DNA from: Actinomyces sp. ZJ308
GTDB lineage: Bacteria > Actinomycetota > Actinomycetes > Actinomycetales > Actinomycetaceae
Length of the DNA: 64,000 nucleotides
NCBI RefSeq assembly: GCF_011752065.1
Contig: NZ_JAAIJY010000001.1
Span: 1 to 64,000, forward strand
Direction of reading: 5' to 3'
Both the position numbers and the translations under genes were made by a program. Positions 48,551-58,141 of the stretch are shown here, piece by piece (positions within the stretch are counted from its first letter, which is position 1; each line of letters opens with the position of its first letter). Below the pieces are notes generated by a model, which worked only from the letters and a program-made list of their open reading frames with translations, was not told the DNA's origin and did no database searches.

Positions 48551-50398
48551 GTGACCGCCACCCCGGAGTCCCCGCAGCTCCCGCCCGCCCTGGCCGACGC
48601 CCGCAGCCTCGTGGCGGCACTCCTGTCCGAAGGCGTTCGCGAGGTCGTCCTGTGCCCGGGGTCGCGCAGCGCCCCGCTGGCGGATGCCCTCGCCGACGCC
48701 GCCGACGCCGGGGCCCTGAGGCTACGGGTCGTCCTGGACGAGCGCAGCGCCGGCTTCATCGCGCTGGGCGCCGCCCGGGCCCACGCCCTGAACGGGGACA
48801 GCCGGTGCGCCGCCGTCGTCACCACCTCGGGGACGGCCGTGGCCAACCTCCACCCGGCCGTCAGCGAGGCCGACGCCGCCGGTGTCCCCCTGCTCGTCAT
48901 CAGCGCCGACCGACCCCACGAGCTGGTCGGCACCGGTGCCAGTCAGACCACCGAGCAGACCGGCCTCTTCGTACCGGCCACGCGCCTGGTCGTCGACCTG
49001 CCCGCCGATCTGTCCGCCGACCTCGGGGGCGACGCGGGCGGTGCGGCCCGCGTCGCCATCGGCGGGCAGGTGCGCCGCGCCGTCGCCGCAGCCACCGGGG
49101 CCCTGAGCCGAGACCCCGGGCCCGCCCAGATCAACGCCCGCTTCCGACCTCCTTTGACGGTGGAGGGCGCGGCGCCGGCCGTCCCGCCGACCTCCGGTCC
49201 GCCGACGACTGATGCGGCTGCGCCGGCCGCGGCTCTCCCGAGGGCCGGTGCCCAGGGCGGTGAGCAGCCCGCTCACGGGTCCTCCCAGGAAGGTCGTCCG
49301 GGAGTCGTCATCGCCGGGGACACCGCCCATCGCGCCGTCGGGGCCCTGGCCAAAGCGCTGGCCGAGCACCTCAGCTGGCCGCTGCTGGCCGAACCCACCT
49401 CTCAGGCCCGCAGCGGGCCTCAGGCCCTGACCCGCTACGCCGAGCTCCTGGGCACCCGGTCCGGCCGTGAGCTCGCCGGGAGCGCCGGCCACCTCATCGT
49501 CGTCGGCCACCCCAGCCTCAGCCGCTCGGTGACCGCGCTCCTGGGGCGCGACGACCTCGACGTCATCGTCCTGGCCGAGCGCGCCCGGTGGACTGATGTC
49601 TCCGGGCGGGCCCACCGCGTCATCCCCATCGACGGGCCCGGCTCCCTGCCGGCCGACGGCGCCGCCGCCCGGGCCGCCCGGCTGGCCGACTCACTCGGCC
49701 TGGTTCGAGCCGGTGCCGCCTGGAGCGCCGCCTGGCGGCGAGCCGTGGCGGACCTGCCCGAGCCGGACCGCTCCGGCAGCACCGACGCCATCGGGAGGGC
49801 CGCTGCCGACGTCTCCGGAAACGCCGCGGTGACGGCCGTGTGGGAGGCGAGCCTCCTGCCCGGCGCCCCCACCCTGCTGGTCGGCTCCTCGATGACGGTG
49901 CGCCGTCTCGACCGCCTCGCCCGCCCCGGTGAGGCGGCTCCGAGGGCCGCTGCCAACCGCGGCCTGGCGGGAATCGACGGCACCATCGCCACCGGAATCG
50001 GGCTGTGGATGGCATCGGGGCAGCCGGTGCGTGCCGTCATGGGGGACCTCGCCTTCCTCCACGACGCCATGTCAATGGGGAGAGGACTCCGTGAGGAGGA
50101 GGCCGACCTTCAGGTTATCGTCATCGACGACGGTGGAGGAACGATCTTCTCCCACCTTGAGTACGCCCACACCACAGCGTCTGGTCGGTTCGAACGGCTC
50201 TTCGCCGCGCCCCAGTGTGCGAGTATTTCTGCACTGGCCTCCGCTCTGGGGGCTCGGGTCCATGTCCCCGAGGACGCCGCAGCCCTCCAGGCGCTCCTGG
50301 CGGAACCGGTCGACGGACTGAGCGTCGTCCTCTGGAGAGTCGGTAGGCCGTCGATGGGGACCGTCGATGGGCGCACGCCTAACGCCGGGACAACATGA
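48551..50398 (+). CDS. menD: 2-succinyl-5-enolpyruvyl-6-hydroxy-3-cyclohexene-1-carboxylate synthase
   Basis: This ThDP-dependent enzyme adds a succinyl-semialdehyde unit from 2-oxoglutarate to isochorismate. The protein is 615 residues; family members are about 550-580. The excess is an Ala/Pro/Gly-rich linker at about residues 205-255. The N-terminal Pyr domain has VLCPGSRSAPLADA and the ThDP-activating Glu in VLDERSAGFIALG. The C-terminal PP domain has RGLAGIDGTIATGIG, GDLAFLHD and the Mg/ThDP motif VIDDGGGTIF. It follows menC. Confidence 0.92.
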   Translation: MTATPESPQLPPALADARSLVAALLSEGVREVVLCPGSRSAPLADALADAADAGALRLRVVLDERSAGFIALGAARAHALNGDSRCAAVVTTSGTAVANLHPAVSEADAAGVPLLVISADRPHELVGTGASQTTEQTGLFVPATRLVVDLPADLSADLGGDAGGAARVAIGGQVRRAVAAATGALSRDPGPAQINARFRPPLTVEGAAPAVPPTSGPPTTDAAAPAAALPRAGAQGGEQPAHGSSQEGRPGVVIAGDTAHRAVGALAKALAEHLSWPLLAEPTSQARSGPQALTRYAELLGTRSGRELAGSAGHLIVVGHPSLSRSVTALLGRDDLDVIVLAERARWTDVSGRAHRVIPIDGPGSLPADGAAARAARLADSLGLVRAGAAWSAAWRRAVADLPEPDRSGSTDAIGRAAADVSGNAAVTAVWEASLLPGAPTLLVGSSMTVRRLDRLARPGEAAPRAAANRGLAGIDGTIATGIGLWMASGQPVRAVMGDLAFLHDAMSMGRGLREEEADLQVIVIDDGGGTIFSHLEYAHTTASGRFERLFAAPQCASISALASALGARVHVPEDAAALQALLAEPVDGLSVVLWRVGRPSMGTVDGRTPNAGTT

Positions 50399-50610
50399 GC
50401 AACGATAGAGATAGACGGCACTGCGCGAGATGAGCCCCGCAGGAGAGGCCACCGGCTCGTCGAGCCCACCTCCCACTCTCATCGCGCTGCGACACAACGG
50501 TTACATGATCCACAGCACAGCCTCAGGAAACAATCGGAAACGGTACAGAGCCCTGAGGTTGTCTGCCTGCGGACCTGGACAGGGCGCAAGGCCCGAGGAG
50601 GAACACATCT

Positions 50611-52515
50611 ATGAGCGGTTACGACGAGACGAACTCGGAGGCCTACCGGCCCGCTGATCCGACCCAGGCCGCGGGCGGCAGTCATCCCGGTGTCGGCTCC
50701 CAGCCCGCTACGAGTCAGGAATCGTCGGCCGCGGCGGCCTCCGGCAGCGAGGCTCCGAACGAGTCCTCGAACCAGCCCCTGAGCGTCTCCCCGAACCGGT
50801 CCGGCTACGAGAACCTCTCGCAGGCCTACGGGGCGGACACCTCCCAGCCCGAGCCGGTCCTGCCCAGGCCCGCCCAGGCGGTGGGCGCGGAGCATGCCGA
50901 GCACACCCGGCCGCTATCGGCGGACCAGCCCACCTCGCAGCTGCCCGCGGACCAGCCGACGTCGGTCTACGATCAGCCCGCTCAGAGCTCCTCCCCGTCC
51001 TACGACGCTTACCAGCAGGGTCAGTACCAGCCTGCGCAGGGCCAGTACCCGTCCCCGCAGTACCTCCAGCAGCAGAGCCCCTACCCCGCCTCCCCTCAGG
51101 TGCAGCAGGCGGCGTCATACAGCCAGTCATCCGCCCAGCAGCCCTACCAGGGGCAGCAGGCGCACCTCGGCTCGCCCTACACGAGCGTTCCGACGACGCC
51201 CGGCGACTACGACGTCGCCCACTCGGAGACCCACGGTGCCGGTGCGTCGGCCGGTAGCGCGCAGGGCGGCCCCAGTGGCTACGCGCCCGTCGGCGCCGCA
51301 GGGGAGTCCTTTTACGCGACCTCGAACGTCGCAGGCGCTCAGAGCGGCAAGAGCCGACGTCGGGGACCGGGTTGGTTCGCCCTGGTGGCCTCCGTCGTGG
51401 TCGCCTCCCTACTGGGGGCCGGCGGCGCCGTCGGCGCGATCCGGTACATGGGTGCCCACGGCGATGGCGCCTCGTCGCGCTCCTCGGCCGCCCCCACCGC
51501 GATCGCCACGGGCGACACGACCAAGACCGTAGACAGCGCCGGCCAGGCCCCCGACTGGGAGGCCGTCTCGGCCGCGGTGTCCAACGCCGTCGTGTCCATC
51601 GCCATCGCCACGCCGAACGGGACGGCGCTGGGATCCGGCGTCATCTTCGACAAGGACGGCCACATCATCACCAACAACCACGTGGTGGCCGGTGCCTCGC
51701 AGATCCAGGTGACGCTGGCCGACGGCCGCGTCTACGAGGCCGAGACCACTGGCACCGACCCCGCCACCGACCTGGCGGTCATCCAGCTCAAGGACGCCCC
51801 CGACAACCTCACCGTCGCCCAGCTCGGCGACTCCGACAAGCTGGCCACCGGCCAGGACGTCATGGCGATCGGAAACCCGCTGGGCCTGTCCTCCACGGTG
51901 ACCACCGGCATCATCTCGGCCCTCGACCGCCCCGTCGTCAACTCCCAGGGGGAGGGCGGCGAGGACGGCTCGGGCGGCGGCTCATCCTCCTCCGCCGTCT
52001 ACACCAACGCCATCCAGATCGACGCCGCCATCAACCCCGGCAACTCCGGTGGCCCCCTGTTCGACGAGAAGGGTCGGGTCATCGGCATCACCAGCTCGAT
52101 CGCCACCATGGGGCGCTCCAGCTCCGGTGAGAGCGGCGGCTCGGGCAGCATCGGCATCGGATTCGCCATCCCCGTCAAGCTGGCCGAGAAGGTCGCCAAG
52201 CAGCTCATCGAGTCCGGGTCCGCCACCCACGCCTATCTGGGGGTCAGCCTCGATACCGATGCCGCTGAGGCAGACGGCACCAAGCGCGCCGGCGCCAAGA
52301 TCACCTCGGTCGAGAGCGGCTCCCCGGCCGACAAGGCCGGCCTGAAGAGGGACGACGTCGTCATCGCCATCGACGGCAAGACCACCTCCCAGGGCTCGGC
52401 CCTGACCGGCTACGTGCGCCAGTACTCCGCCAATGACAAGGTCAAGCTCACAGTCATCCGCGACTCCAAGCAGCAGGACGTCGACGTGACCCTGGCCGAG
52501 CGCAAGGACTCCTGA
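50611..52515 (+). CDS. HtrA-like membrane-anchored serine protease with PDZ domain
   Basis: The 634-residue protein has about 245 cytoplasmic residues of disordered Gln/Ser/Pro/Tyr-rich sequence. One membrane span follows (WFALVASVVVASLLGAGGAVGAI, about 252-274), then an extracytoplasmic trypsin-like domain with catalytic His (TNNHVV, about 355), Asp (DLAVI, about 386) and Ser (GNSGGPL, about 476). A C-terminal PDZ domain begins at about 530 (AYLGVSLD, GSPADKAGLKRDDVVIAIDG). It is a DegP/PepD-type quality-control protease of the envelope. ATG 50611 is preceded by AGGAGGAACACATCT. It stands alone between menD and convergent menF. Confidence 0.9.
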   Translation: MSGYDETNSEAYRPADPTQAAGGSHPGVGSQPATSQESSAAAASGSEAPNESSNQPLSVSPNRSGYENLSQAYGADTSQPEPVLPRPAQAVGAEHAEHTRPLSADQPTSQLPADQPTSVYDQPAQSSSPSYDAYQQGQYQPAQGQYPSPQYLQQQSPYPASPQVQQAASYSQSSAQQPYQGQQAHLGSPYTSVPTTPGDYDVAHSETHGAGASAGSAQGGPSGYAPVGAAGESFYATSNVAGAQSGKSRRRGPGWFALVASVVVASLLGAGGAVGAIRYMGAHGDGASSRSSAAPTAIATGDTTKTVDSAGQAPDWEAVSAAVSNAVVSIAIATPNGTALGSGVIFDKDGHIITNNHVVAGASQIQVTLADGRVYEAETTGTDPATDLAVIQLKDAPDNLTVAQLGDSDKLATGQDVMAIGNPLGLSSTVTTGIISALDRPVVNSQGEGGEDGSGGGSSSSAVYTNAIQIDAAINPGNSGGPLFDEKGRVIGITSSIATMGRSSSGESGGSGSIGIGFAIPVKLAEKVAKQLIESGSATHAYLGVSLDTDAAEADGTKRAGAKITSVESGSPADKAGLKRDDVVIAIDGKTTSQGSALTGYVRQYSANDKVKLTVIRDSKQQDVDVTLAERKDS

Positions 52516-52528
52516 ATCCCGGGCCCGG

Positions 52529-53899
52529 TCAGAGGCGCGCACCCAGCGCGCCCAGCATGGGGCGCATCTTGGCGGTGGTCTCGGCCAGCTCGTCGATGGG
52601 ATCGGAGTCGGGCATGATGCCGCCGCCCCCGAAGACCCGTGCGGGGCGGTGCGGGCCGACGCCGCCGGCGGGCAGCTGGGCGCTGCGCAGCGCGATGCAC
52701 CACTCGCCCTCGCCGCGCCAGTCCACCCAGCCCACCGGCCCGGCGTAACGGCCCCGGTCCATGGACTCGACCTCCTCGATGAGGCGCGCGGCCGCCGGCG
52801 TCGGCGTCCCGCACACGGCCGCCGTCGGGTGCAGCGCATCCACGAGGGCCAGGGCGCCGGTGTCACCGGCGACGACCCCGGTGACGTCGCTGGCCAGGTG
52901 CAGGACGTTGGGGAGTGTCAGGACGAAGCGCGTCGGGGTCTCCACCGCCGAGCACAGCGGCTCCAGCGCCGTGATCGCCGAGGCCCTGGCCAGCTCGTGC
53001 TCCCGGTTGTTCTTCTCCGAGCCCTCCAGCCAGGCCGCCAGACGGGCCGTGGCCGACGCGTCCTCACCGGCGTGCCGGCGAGCGGTACCGGCCAGCACCC
53101 GGCTGATGAGACGCCGATCGCGCAGACGCAGCAGCAGCTCCGGGCTGGCCCCCACCATCTGGTCGACGGCGAAGGTCCAGGTGGACGGGTAGCTGGAGGC
53201 CAGGCGCCTCAGCACCGTGCCGGTGGCCAGCGGCGCCGTCGGGCGGGCCAGGACGTCGCGGGCCAGGACCACCTTGCGGGCCCGCCCCGAGCGCATCCGC
53301 TCCTGCGTCACCGTCACCGCCCGGCACCACTGCTCCTCGCTGAGAGCCCCGGTCTCGACGGCGGTGTCGCCGCCGGCATCGTCGCCGCTGTGCCCGCCGC
53401 CGGCGTGCTCCCGGTCGATCACGTCACGGGCCCTAGCCACGAGCGCCCCGATGAGCGCCTCGGGATCCGGGTGCTCCGGCTCCATCCCGTCCGAGGCTGC
53501 GCGAACCGCGGTCGTCAGCCAGGCGCCGTCGTCATCGAGCCCGATGAGGACCTCGGGGACCAGCAGCACCGAGGACTGCGCCGAGGTGGGGGAGAAGGCG
53601 ATCGTGCCCAGGGCCACCGGGCCGGTCCCCGGGCGCACCAGCGCGTCGCGCCACCAGGCGGCGCCGACGACGGAGCGCCACGCCCCCCGCAGCGCCTCGA
53701 TGCGCCCGTCGCCGTGGGCCTCGATCGCAAGGGCGCGCCCCAGGCCGATGAGTCCCCGCCCCTCGTGGACCCAGGAGCAGACGTCCTGGCGGCCCGCCAG
53801 CAGGTCGATGAGCGCGAGTCCCTCCAGCGCCCCAACGGTCAGCTCGCGGGTGCGGAAGGACAGGCGCGGCGGCGCCGCCTGACAGTGCTCGGCCCTCAC
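52529..53899 (-). CDS. menF: isochorismate synthase
   Basis: This 456-residue chorismate-binding enzyme converts chorismate to isochorismate, the entry step of menaquinone synthesis. The C-terminal catalytic domain carries VGASPELLLRLRDRRLISRVLAGT, the Lys/Glu-bearing SEKNNREHELA, HPTAAVCGTPTPAAARLIEEVE with the general acid Glu, and YAGPVGWVDWRGEGEWCIALR. The final motif GGGGIMPDSDPIDELAET is standard for the family. The N-terminal 200 residues are less conserved with an Asp/Gly/His-rich loop near 165-175. The GTG at 53899 follows GGGAG by 8 nt. A salicylate synthase is the main alternative, but the men context favours MenF. Confidence 0.88.
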   Translation of the reverse strand: MRAEHCQAAPPRLSFRTRELTVGALEGLALIDLLAGRQDVCSWVHEGRGLIGLGRALAIEAHGDGRIEALRGAWRSVVGAAWWRDALVRPGTGPVALGTIAFSPTSAQSSVLLVPEVLIGLDDDGAWLTTAVRAASDGMEPEHPDPEALIGALVARARDVIDREHAGGGHSGDDAGGDTAVETGALSEEQWCRAVTVTQERMRSGRARKVVLARDVLARPTAPLATGTVLRRLASSYPSTWTFAVDQMVGASPELLLRLRDRRLISRVLAGTARRHAGEDASATARLAAWLEGSEKNNREHELARASAITALEPLCSAVETPTRFVLTLPNVLHLASDVTGVVAGDTGALALVDALHPTAAVCGTPTPAAARLIEEVESMDRGRYAGPVGWVDWRGEGEWCIALRSAQLPAGGVGPHRPARVFGGGGIMPDSDPIDELAETTAKMRPMLGALGARL

Positions 53900-53918
53900 C
53901 GGTCAGCTCCCGTGGCTC

Positions 53919-54644
53919 TCAGCGCTCAAGCCCAGGGCGCGCGGCGCGAGTGGCCCGGTGGACGGCGACGATCCCGCCGGAGAGGTTCTTGTATCCCACG
54001 GAGCGCCAACCGGCCCCGTGCATGAGGTCGGCCAGCCCCTTCTGGTCCGGCCAGGCCAGGATCGACTCACCCAGGTAGTCATAGGCCTCGGTGTTCGACG
54101 AGACCAGGCGGGCCGCGGCAGGCAGGGCGCTGCCCAGGTAGAAGCGGTACATGCGGCGGAAGACCGCGGAGACCGGGGTGGAGAACTCCGCGATGACGAT
54201 CCGTCCGCCCGGGCGAGTCACCCGGTGCATCTCCGCCAGCGCCCGGGCCGTGTCCTGCACGTTGCGCAGCCCATAGGAGATGGTGACGACGTCGAAGGTC
54301 CCGTCCGCGAAGGGCAGGGACGTGGCGTCCCCGGCCACGAAGGCGATCTCGGGGTGGCGGCGCTTGCCCTCGGCCACCATGCCGGTGGAGAAGTCGCAGG
54401 CCACGACCTCGGCGCCGTCGGCCGCGTACTCCACCGAGGAGGTGCCGGTCCCCGCCGCCAGGTCCAGGACCCGCACCCCCGGCCCGGCGGCGACGGCGGC
54501 GCGTGTCACCCGGCGCCACATGTGCACCTGGAACAGGCTCATCACGTCATTGGACAGGTCGTAGCGGCGCGCGACGGCGTCGAACATCCCGGCGACCTCG
54601 CGGGGGTCCTTGGCGAGGGTGGCTCGAAGAGGGGATCGGCTCAT
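53919..54644 (-). CDS. menG: demethylmenaquinone methyltransferase
   Basis: This SAM-dependent UbiE/MenG enzyme does the last methylation that turns demethylmenaquinone into menaquinone. The protein is 241 residues, normal length. Family motifs are [20 protein letters not shown] (start), the SAM motif [12 protein letters not shown] (about 64-75), [25 protein letters not shown] (about 108-132), and AEFSTP. ATG 54644 is chosen because it gives the standard N-terminus; a GATGAT hexamer seven bases upstream may mark a leaderless mRNA. It lies just downstream of menF's start on the same strand (gap 19 bp), so menG-menF form a leftward unit. Confidence 0.92.
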   Translation of the reverse strand: MSRSPLRATLAKDPREVAGMFDAVARRYDLSNDVMSLFQVHMWRRVTRAAVAAGPGVRVLDLAAGTGTSSVEYAADGAEVVACDFSTGMVAEGKRRHPEIAFVAGDATSLPFADGTFDVVTISYGLRNVQDTARALAEMHRVTRPGGRIVIAEFSTPVSAVFRRMYRFYLGSALPAAARLVSSNTEAYDYLGESILAWPDQKGLADLMHGAGWRSVGYKNLSGGIVAVHRATRAARPGLER

Positions 54645-54986
54645 GGGGATCATCATCGCAAATCGCGGCCGGAACCGGATGCTGCGGAGCTGCAGTGACG
54701 GCCTAGGACCCAGGTCCCGTCCGACAATGTTGAAATTCGTCACTCACTTGCAGCGTAATTCTGGGGAGGCGCAGGCTCCCGGTTCTGTGCGGCATCGCTC
54801 GGGCAATGCCGTGACAGCAACGAAAACCCCTGGTCAGTGGTCCCGTGGGCGCATGCGTCCAGGAGGCATTCGCCCCCTGGGTACAGTCGGCACAGGCTCC
54901 GACGAGCGCGGGCCTGCATTACGGTGCCAACTGTGATGCCTATGACAACACCTGCCGTACCAGATGTACCGAGGAGGGGAGCCCGA
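54645..54986. other. 342-bp divergent region between menG and the reductase-nuo operon
   Basis: This holds the promoters of the leftward menG-menF unit and of the rightward menJ-nuo operon. TACAGT near 54886 and TACGGT (54920-54925) are -10-like on the plus strand; the latter is seven bases before an in-frame GTG (54933). No gene or strong hairpin is seen. Confidence 0.4.
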
Positions 54987-56288
54987 GTGACTCAGGCGGC
55001 CGCCCAGTCCAGCGCCTCCACCACGGCCGACGTCGTCGTCGTCGGCGCCGGCCCGGCCGGCTCCTCGGCAGCCTTCCACATGGCCACACTCGGCCTCGAC
55101 GTCATCCTCCTGGAGAAGCAGGAGCTCGGCCGGGACAAGGTCTGCGGCGACGGCCTGACCCCCTCAGCCGTGCGCGAGCTCGTCTCCATGGGCGTGGACA
55201 CCTCCGGCTGGCAGCGCAACCGCGGCCTGCGCGTCATCGGAGGCGGTCACCTCCTCCACTTCCCCTGGCCCGAGCAGGCCTCCTTCCCCTCCTACGGGAT
55301 GGCCCGCCCGCGCGCCCTGCTCGACCGGGACCTGGCCGAGCATGCCGCCGCGGCCGGCGCCCGCCTGCTCACCGGCGTGACCGTCACCGGCCCCGTCACC
55401 TCGCCCACCGGCCGGGTCACCGGCGTCGAGGCCCGCCCCACCAACCGGGTCGCCTACCCCGGTATCGAGGGCCCCACCACCTTCACCGCGCCGCTGGTCA
55501 TCGACGCCGGAGGAGTCTCGGCCCGCCTGGCCACCGCCGTCGGGCGAACCAAGAACGAGCGCCGCCCCATGGGGGTGGCCGTGCGCGCCTACTTCCGCTC
55601 CCCGCGCGCCAAGGACGCCTGGATGGAGTCCCGCCTCGAGCTGTGGGACGGCAAGCCCGGCCAGTCCGACCTCCTGCCCGGATACGGGTGGATCTGGTCC
55701 GTGGGGGAGGGGCTGGTCAACGTCGGCCTCGGGTCGGTCTCCTCGCGAGCCTCGGCCACCGCCATCGACTACCGCGCCGTGTTCAACCGCTGGATGGACA
55801 ACGTCCCGGCCTCCTGGGGCTTCACCAAGGACAACCAGGTCGGCGGCCTGGTCAGCGCCGCCCTGCCCATGGCCTTCAACCGCAAGCCCCACTACGCCGA
55901 CGGCCTCATGCTGCTCGGGGACGCCGGCGGCATGGTCTCGCCCTTCAACGGCGAGGGCATCGCCCAGGCCCTCATGTCCGGTCGCCTCGCCGCCCAGGCC
56001 GCCGCCCAGGCCGCCGCGCGCACGACGACCTCGGGCCGCGAGCAGGTCCTGGCCCAGTACCCCAAGGCCCTCAGCGCCGAGATGGGCGGCTACTACACGC
56101 TCGGCCGCGTCTTCGTCGCCCTCATCGAGCACCCCGAGGTCATGCGCCTGTGCACCCGCTACGGGCTGCCGCGCAAGCGCCTCATGAAGCTCGTCACCAA
56201 GCTCCTGTCCGACGGCTGGGAGCGCCGCGGCGGCGACGGAATCGACCACTTCATCCAGCTCCTGACAAGGATGGTGCCGGAAGCATGA
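54987..56288 (+). CDS. geranylgeranyl reductase-family flavoprotein, MenJ-like
   Basis: The 433-residue FAD-dependent reductase has the dinucleotide motif VVVVGAGPAGSSAAFH (about 15-30), the GGR signature KVCGDGLTPSAVREL (about 50-64), and the second FAD motif LLGDAGGMVSPFNGEGIAQALMSG (about 308-331). In mycobacteria the homologue MenJ saturates one isoprene unit of menaquinone. Its place between menG and nuoA supports the same job here (inference). GTG 54987 is chosen for GGAGGGGAG just upstream; an alternative leaderless GTG at 54933 would add 18 residues. Its stop overlaps nuoA (ATGA). Confidence 0.85.
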   Translation: MTQAAAQSSASTTADVVVVGAGPAGSSAAFHMATLGLDVILLEKQELGRDKVCGDGLTPSAVRELVSMGVDTSGWQRNRGLRVIGGGHLLHFPWPEQASFPSYGMARPRALLDRDLAEHAAAAGARLLTGVTVTGPVTSPTGRVTGVEARPTNRVAYPGIEGPTTFTAPLVIDAGGVSARLATAVGRTKNERRPMGVAVRAYFRSPRAKDAWMESRLELWDGKPGQSDLLPGYGWIWSVGEGLVNVGLGSVSSRASATAIDYRAVFNRWMDNVPASWGFTKDNQVGGLVSAALPMAFNRKPHYADGLMLLGDAGGMVSPFNGEGIAQALMSGRLAAQAAAQAAARTTTSGREQVLAQYPKALSAEMGGYYTLGRVFVALIEHPEVMRLCTRYGLPRKRLMKLVTKLLSDGWERRGGDGIDHFIQLLTRMVPEA

Positions 56289-56644
56289 ACCCCTACGCCT
56301 CCCTGCTCATCATGGCCGCGCTGGCCCTCGTGGTCGCCATCGGCGGTCTGGCCCTGAGCGCCATCGTCAGTCCCGCCCGGCGCAACCGGGTCAAGGTCGC
56401 CAACTACGAGTGCGGCATCGACCCGACCCCCGCCAACACCGAGCACGGACGCTTCCCCGTCTCCTTCTACCTGGTGGGCATGACCTTCATCATCTTCGAC
56501 GTCGAGGTGGTCTTCCTCTATCCCTGGGCCACGGCCTTCGGACGTCTGGGGTTCTTCGGGCTGGGCGCCGCCGTCCTGTTCATCGGCCTCATCACCGTGC
56601 CCTACATCCTGGAGTGGCGTCGCGGCGGCCTGGACTGGGACTGA
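56285..56644 (+). CDS. nuoA: NADH-quinone oxidoreductase subunit A
   Basis: This 119-residue small membrane subunit of complex I has three spans ([65 protein letters not shown]). The conserved loop [23 protein letters not shown] and acidic [11 protein letters not shown] are diagnostic. It is coupled to the MenJ-like gene by ATGA and begins the nuoA-G operon. Confidence 0.94.
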   Translation: MNPYASLLIMAALALVVAIGGLALSAIVSPARRNRVKVANYECGIDPTPANTEHGRFPVSFYLVGMTFIIFDVEVVFLYPWATAFGRLGFFGLGAAVLFIGLITVPYILEWRRGGLDWD

Positions 56645-56700
56645 GAACAGGATCGAGCGCGAGACGGCCACGACGGGACCCACGGGCTCCGGGCGGCCCC

Positions 56701-56724
56701 ATGATCTCAAGGATGATCTCAAGG
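56701..56724. repeat. 12-bp tandem duplication containing the nuoB ribosome site
   Basis: ATGATCTCAAGG occurs twice head to tail, followed by AG, so the nuoB leader carries two AAGG cores 12 nt apart. Only the second is at a usable distance from the GTG. Confidence 0.6.
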
Positions 56725-56735
56725 AGTACACAGCA

Positions 56736-57359
56736 GTGAAGAGCATGAAAAAGCACAACGCCTTCATGGCGTCCATCCCCTCCAAGCGCAACGACCCCTA
56801 CGCGGCCGCTGCCGCCGAGGTGGACAGCCCCGGCTTCCTGCTGACCACCGTCGAGAAGCTCGCCGGCCTGGCCCAGGCCCGCTCCATGTGGCCCGTCACC
56901 ATGGGCCTGGCCTGCTGCGCCATCGAGATGATGGCCGCCGGCACCCCCCGCTTCGACATGGCCCGCTTCGGCTGGGAGGTCTTCCGCGCCTCCCCGCGCC
57001 ACGCCGACGTCATGATCGTCTCGGGGCGCGTCTCGCACAAGATGGCCCCGATCGTGCGCAACGTCTACGACTCCATGCCCGAGCCCAAGTGGGTCATCTC
57101 CATGGGCGCCTGCGCCTCCTCGGGCGGCATCTTCAACAACTACGCCGTGGTCCAGGGTTGCGACCACATCGTCCCGGTGGACATCTACCTGCCCGGCTGC
57201 CCGCCCCGCCCCGAGATGCTGCTCAACGCCATGCTCGAGCTCACCCGCCAGATCGAGAGGAAGCCGCTGTTCAAGCACCGCGAGGAGATCGCCCGCGCCG
57301 TCGAGGCCGCCGCCCTGTCGGCCACCCCCACCCATGAGATGAAGGGCCAGCTGGCATGA
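56736..57359 (+). CDS. nuoB: NADH-quinone oxidoreductase subunit B
   Basis: The 207-residue peripheral-arm subunit of complex I binds the last cluster, N2. Ligand cysteines are visible: tandem Cys in [12 protein letters not shown] (about residues 59-62), one in [13 protein letters not shown] (about 126) and one in [11 protein letters not shown] (about 155). GTG 56736 has AAGGAG about 9 nt upstream; ATG 56745 is a less likely start. It overlaps nuoC by ATGA. Confidence 0.94.
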   Translation: MKSMKKHNAFMASIPSKRNDPYAAAAAEVDSPGFLLTTVEKLAGLAQARSMWPVTMGLACCAIEMMAAGTPRFDMARFGWEVFRASPRHADVMIVSGRVSHKMAPIVRNVYDSMPEPKWVISMGACASSGGIFNNYAVVQGCDHIVPVDIYLPGCPPRPEMLLNAMLELTRQIERKPLFKHREEIARAVEAAALSATPTHEMKGQLA

Positions 57360-58141
57360 GTGAGAAGAACGCCCCGGCGAACGCCTCCGGCCCGGGCGCC
57401 CTGCCCGAGATCCCCGAGGTCTCGGCCGTTCCCGCCGTCCCCGAGGTCGCCGGCACCCCCGTGCGCCCAGAGCTGCGTCTGGAGGTCATCGCCGCCCCCA
57501 CCGGCCAGTTCGGCGCCGCCGACGCCGGCGACACCACCGGATACGGCGAGCACCGCAGCGTCGTCACTCTCGCGCCGGCCGCCGTGCGCCCCTACGGCAG
57601 CTGGTTCGACGGCGTCGTCGACGCCCTCATCGAGGACCTCCAGGCCGCCGGGGTCGACCCGGCCGCCGCCATCGAGAAGGTCGTCATCGAGCACGACGAG
57701 CTCACGCTGTTCATCGCCCGCGAGCACCTGCTCGACGTCGTGCGCCCCCTGCGCGACGACCAGGACCTGCGCTTCGAGTTGTGCCTGGGCGTCAGCGGCG
57801 TCCACTACCCCCAGCTGGCCGGCCGCGAGCTGCACGCCTGCATCGAGCTCATGAGCCTGACCCACGGCGGGCGCCAGCTGCGCCTGGAGGTCGCCTGCCC
57901 CGTCTCGGACCCGCACGTGCCCTCCATCGTCTCGGTCTACCCCGGCAACGACTGGCACGAGCGCGAGACCTGGGACCTCATGGGCATCGTCTTCGACGGT
58001 CACCCCCACCTGACGCGCACCGCCATGCCCGACGACTGGGTGGGCCACCCCCAGCGCAAGGACTACCCGCTGGGCGGCATCCCCGTCGAGTACAAGGGAG
58101 CCCAGACCCCGCCCGCCGACACCCGGAGGTCCTACCGCTGA
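57356..58141 (+). CDS. nuoC: NADH-quinone oxidoreductase subunit C
   Basis: This 261-residue complex I subunit of the connecting module has a low-complexity Ala/Pro/Val N-terminal 65 residues. The conserved 30-kDa domain ends in the classic signature [40 protein letters not shown] (in part, about residues 202-241). It overlaps nuoB at ATGA and nuoD at TGATG. Confidence 0.93.
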   Translation: MSEKNAPANASGPGALPEIPEVSAVPAVPEVAGTPVRPELRLEVIAAPTGQFGAADAGDTTGYGEHRSVVTLAPAAVRPYGSWFDGVVDALIEDLQAAGVDPAAAIEKVVIEHDELTLFIAREHLLDVVRPLRDDQDLRFELCLGVSGVHYPQLAGRELHACIELMSLTHGGRQLRLEVACPVSDPHVPSIVSVYPGNDWHERETWDLMGIVFDGHPHLTRTAMPDDWVGHPQRKDYPLGGIPVEYKGAQTPPADTRRSYR

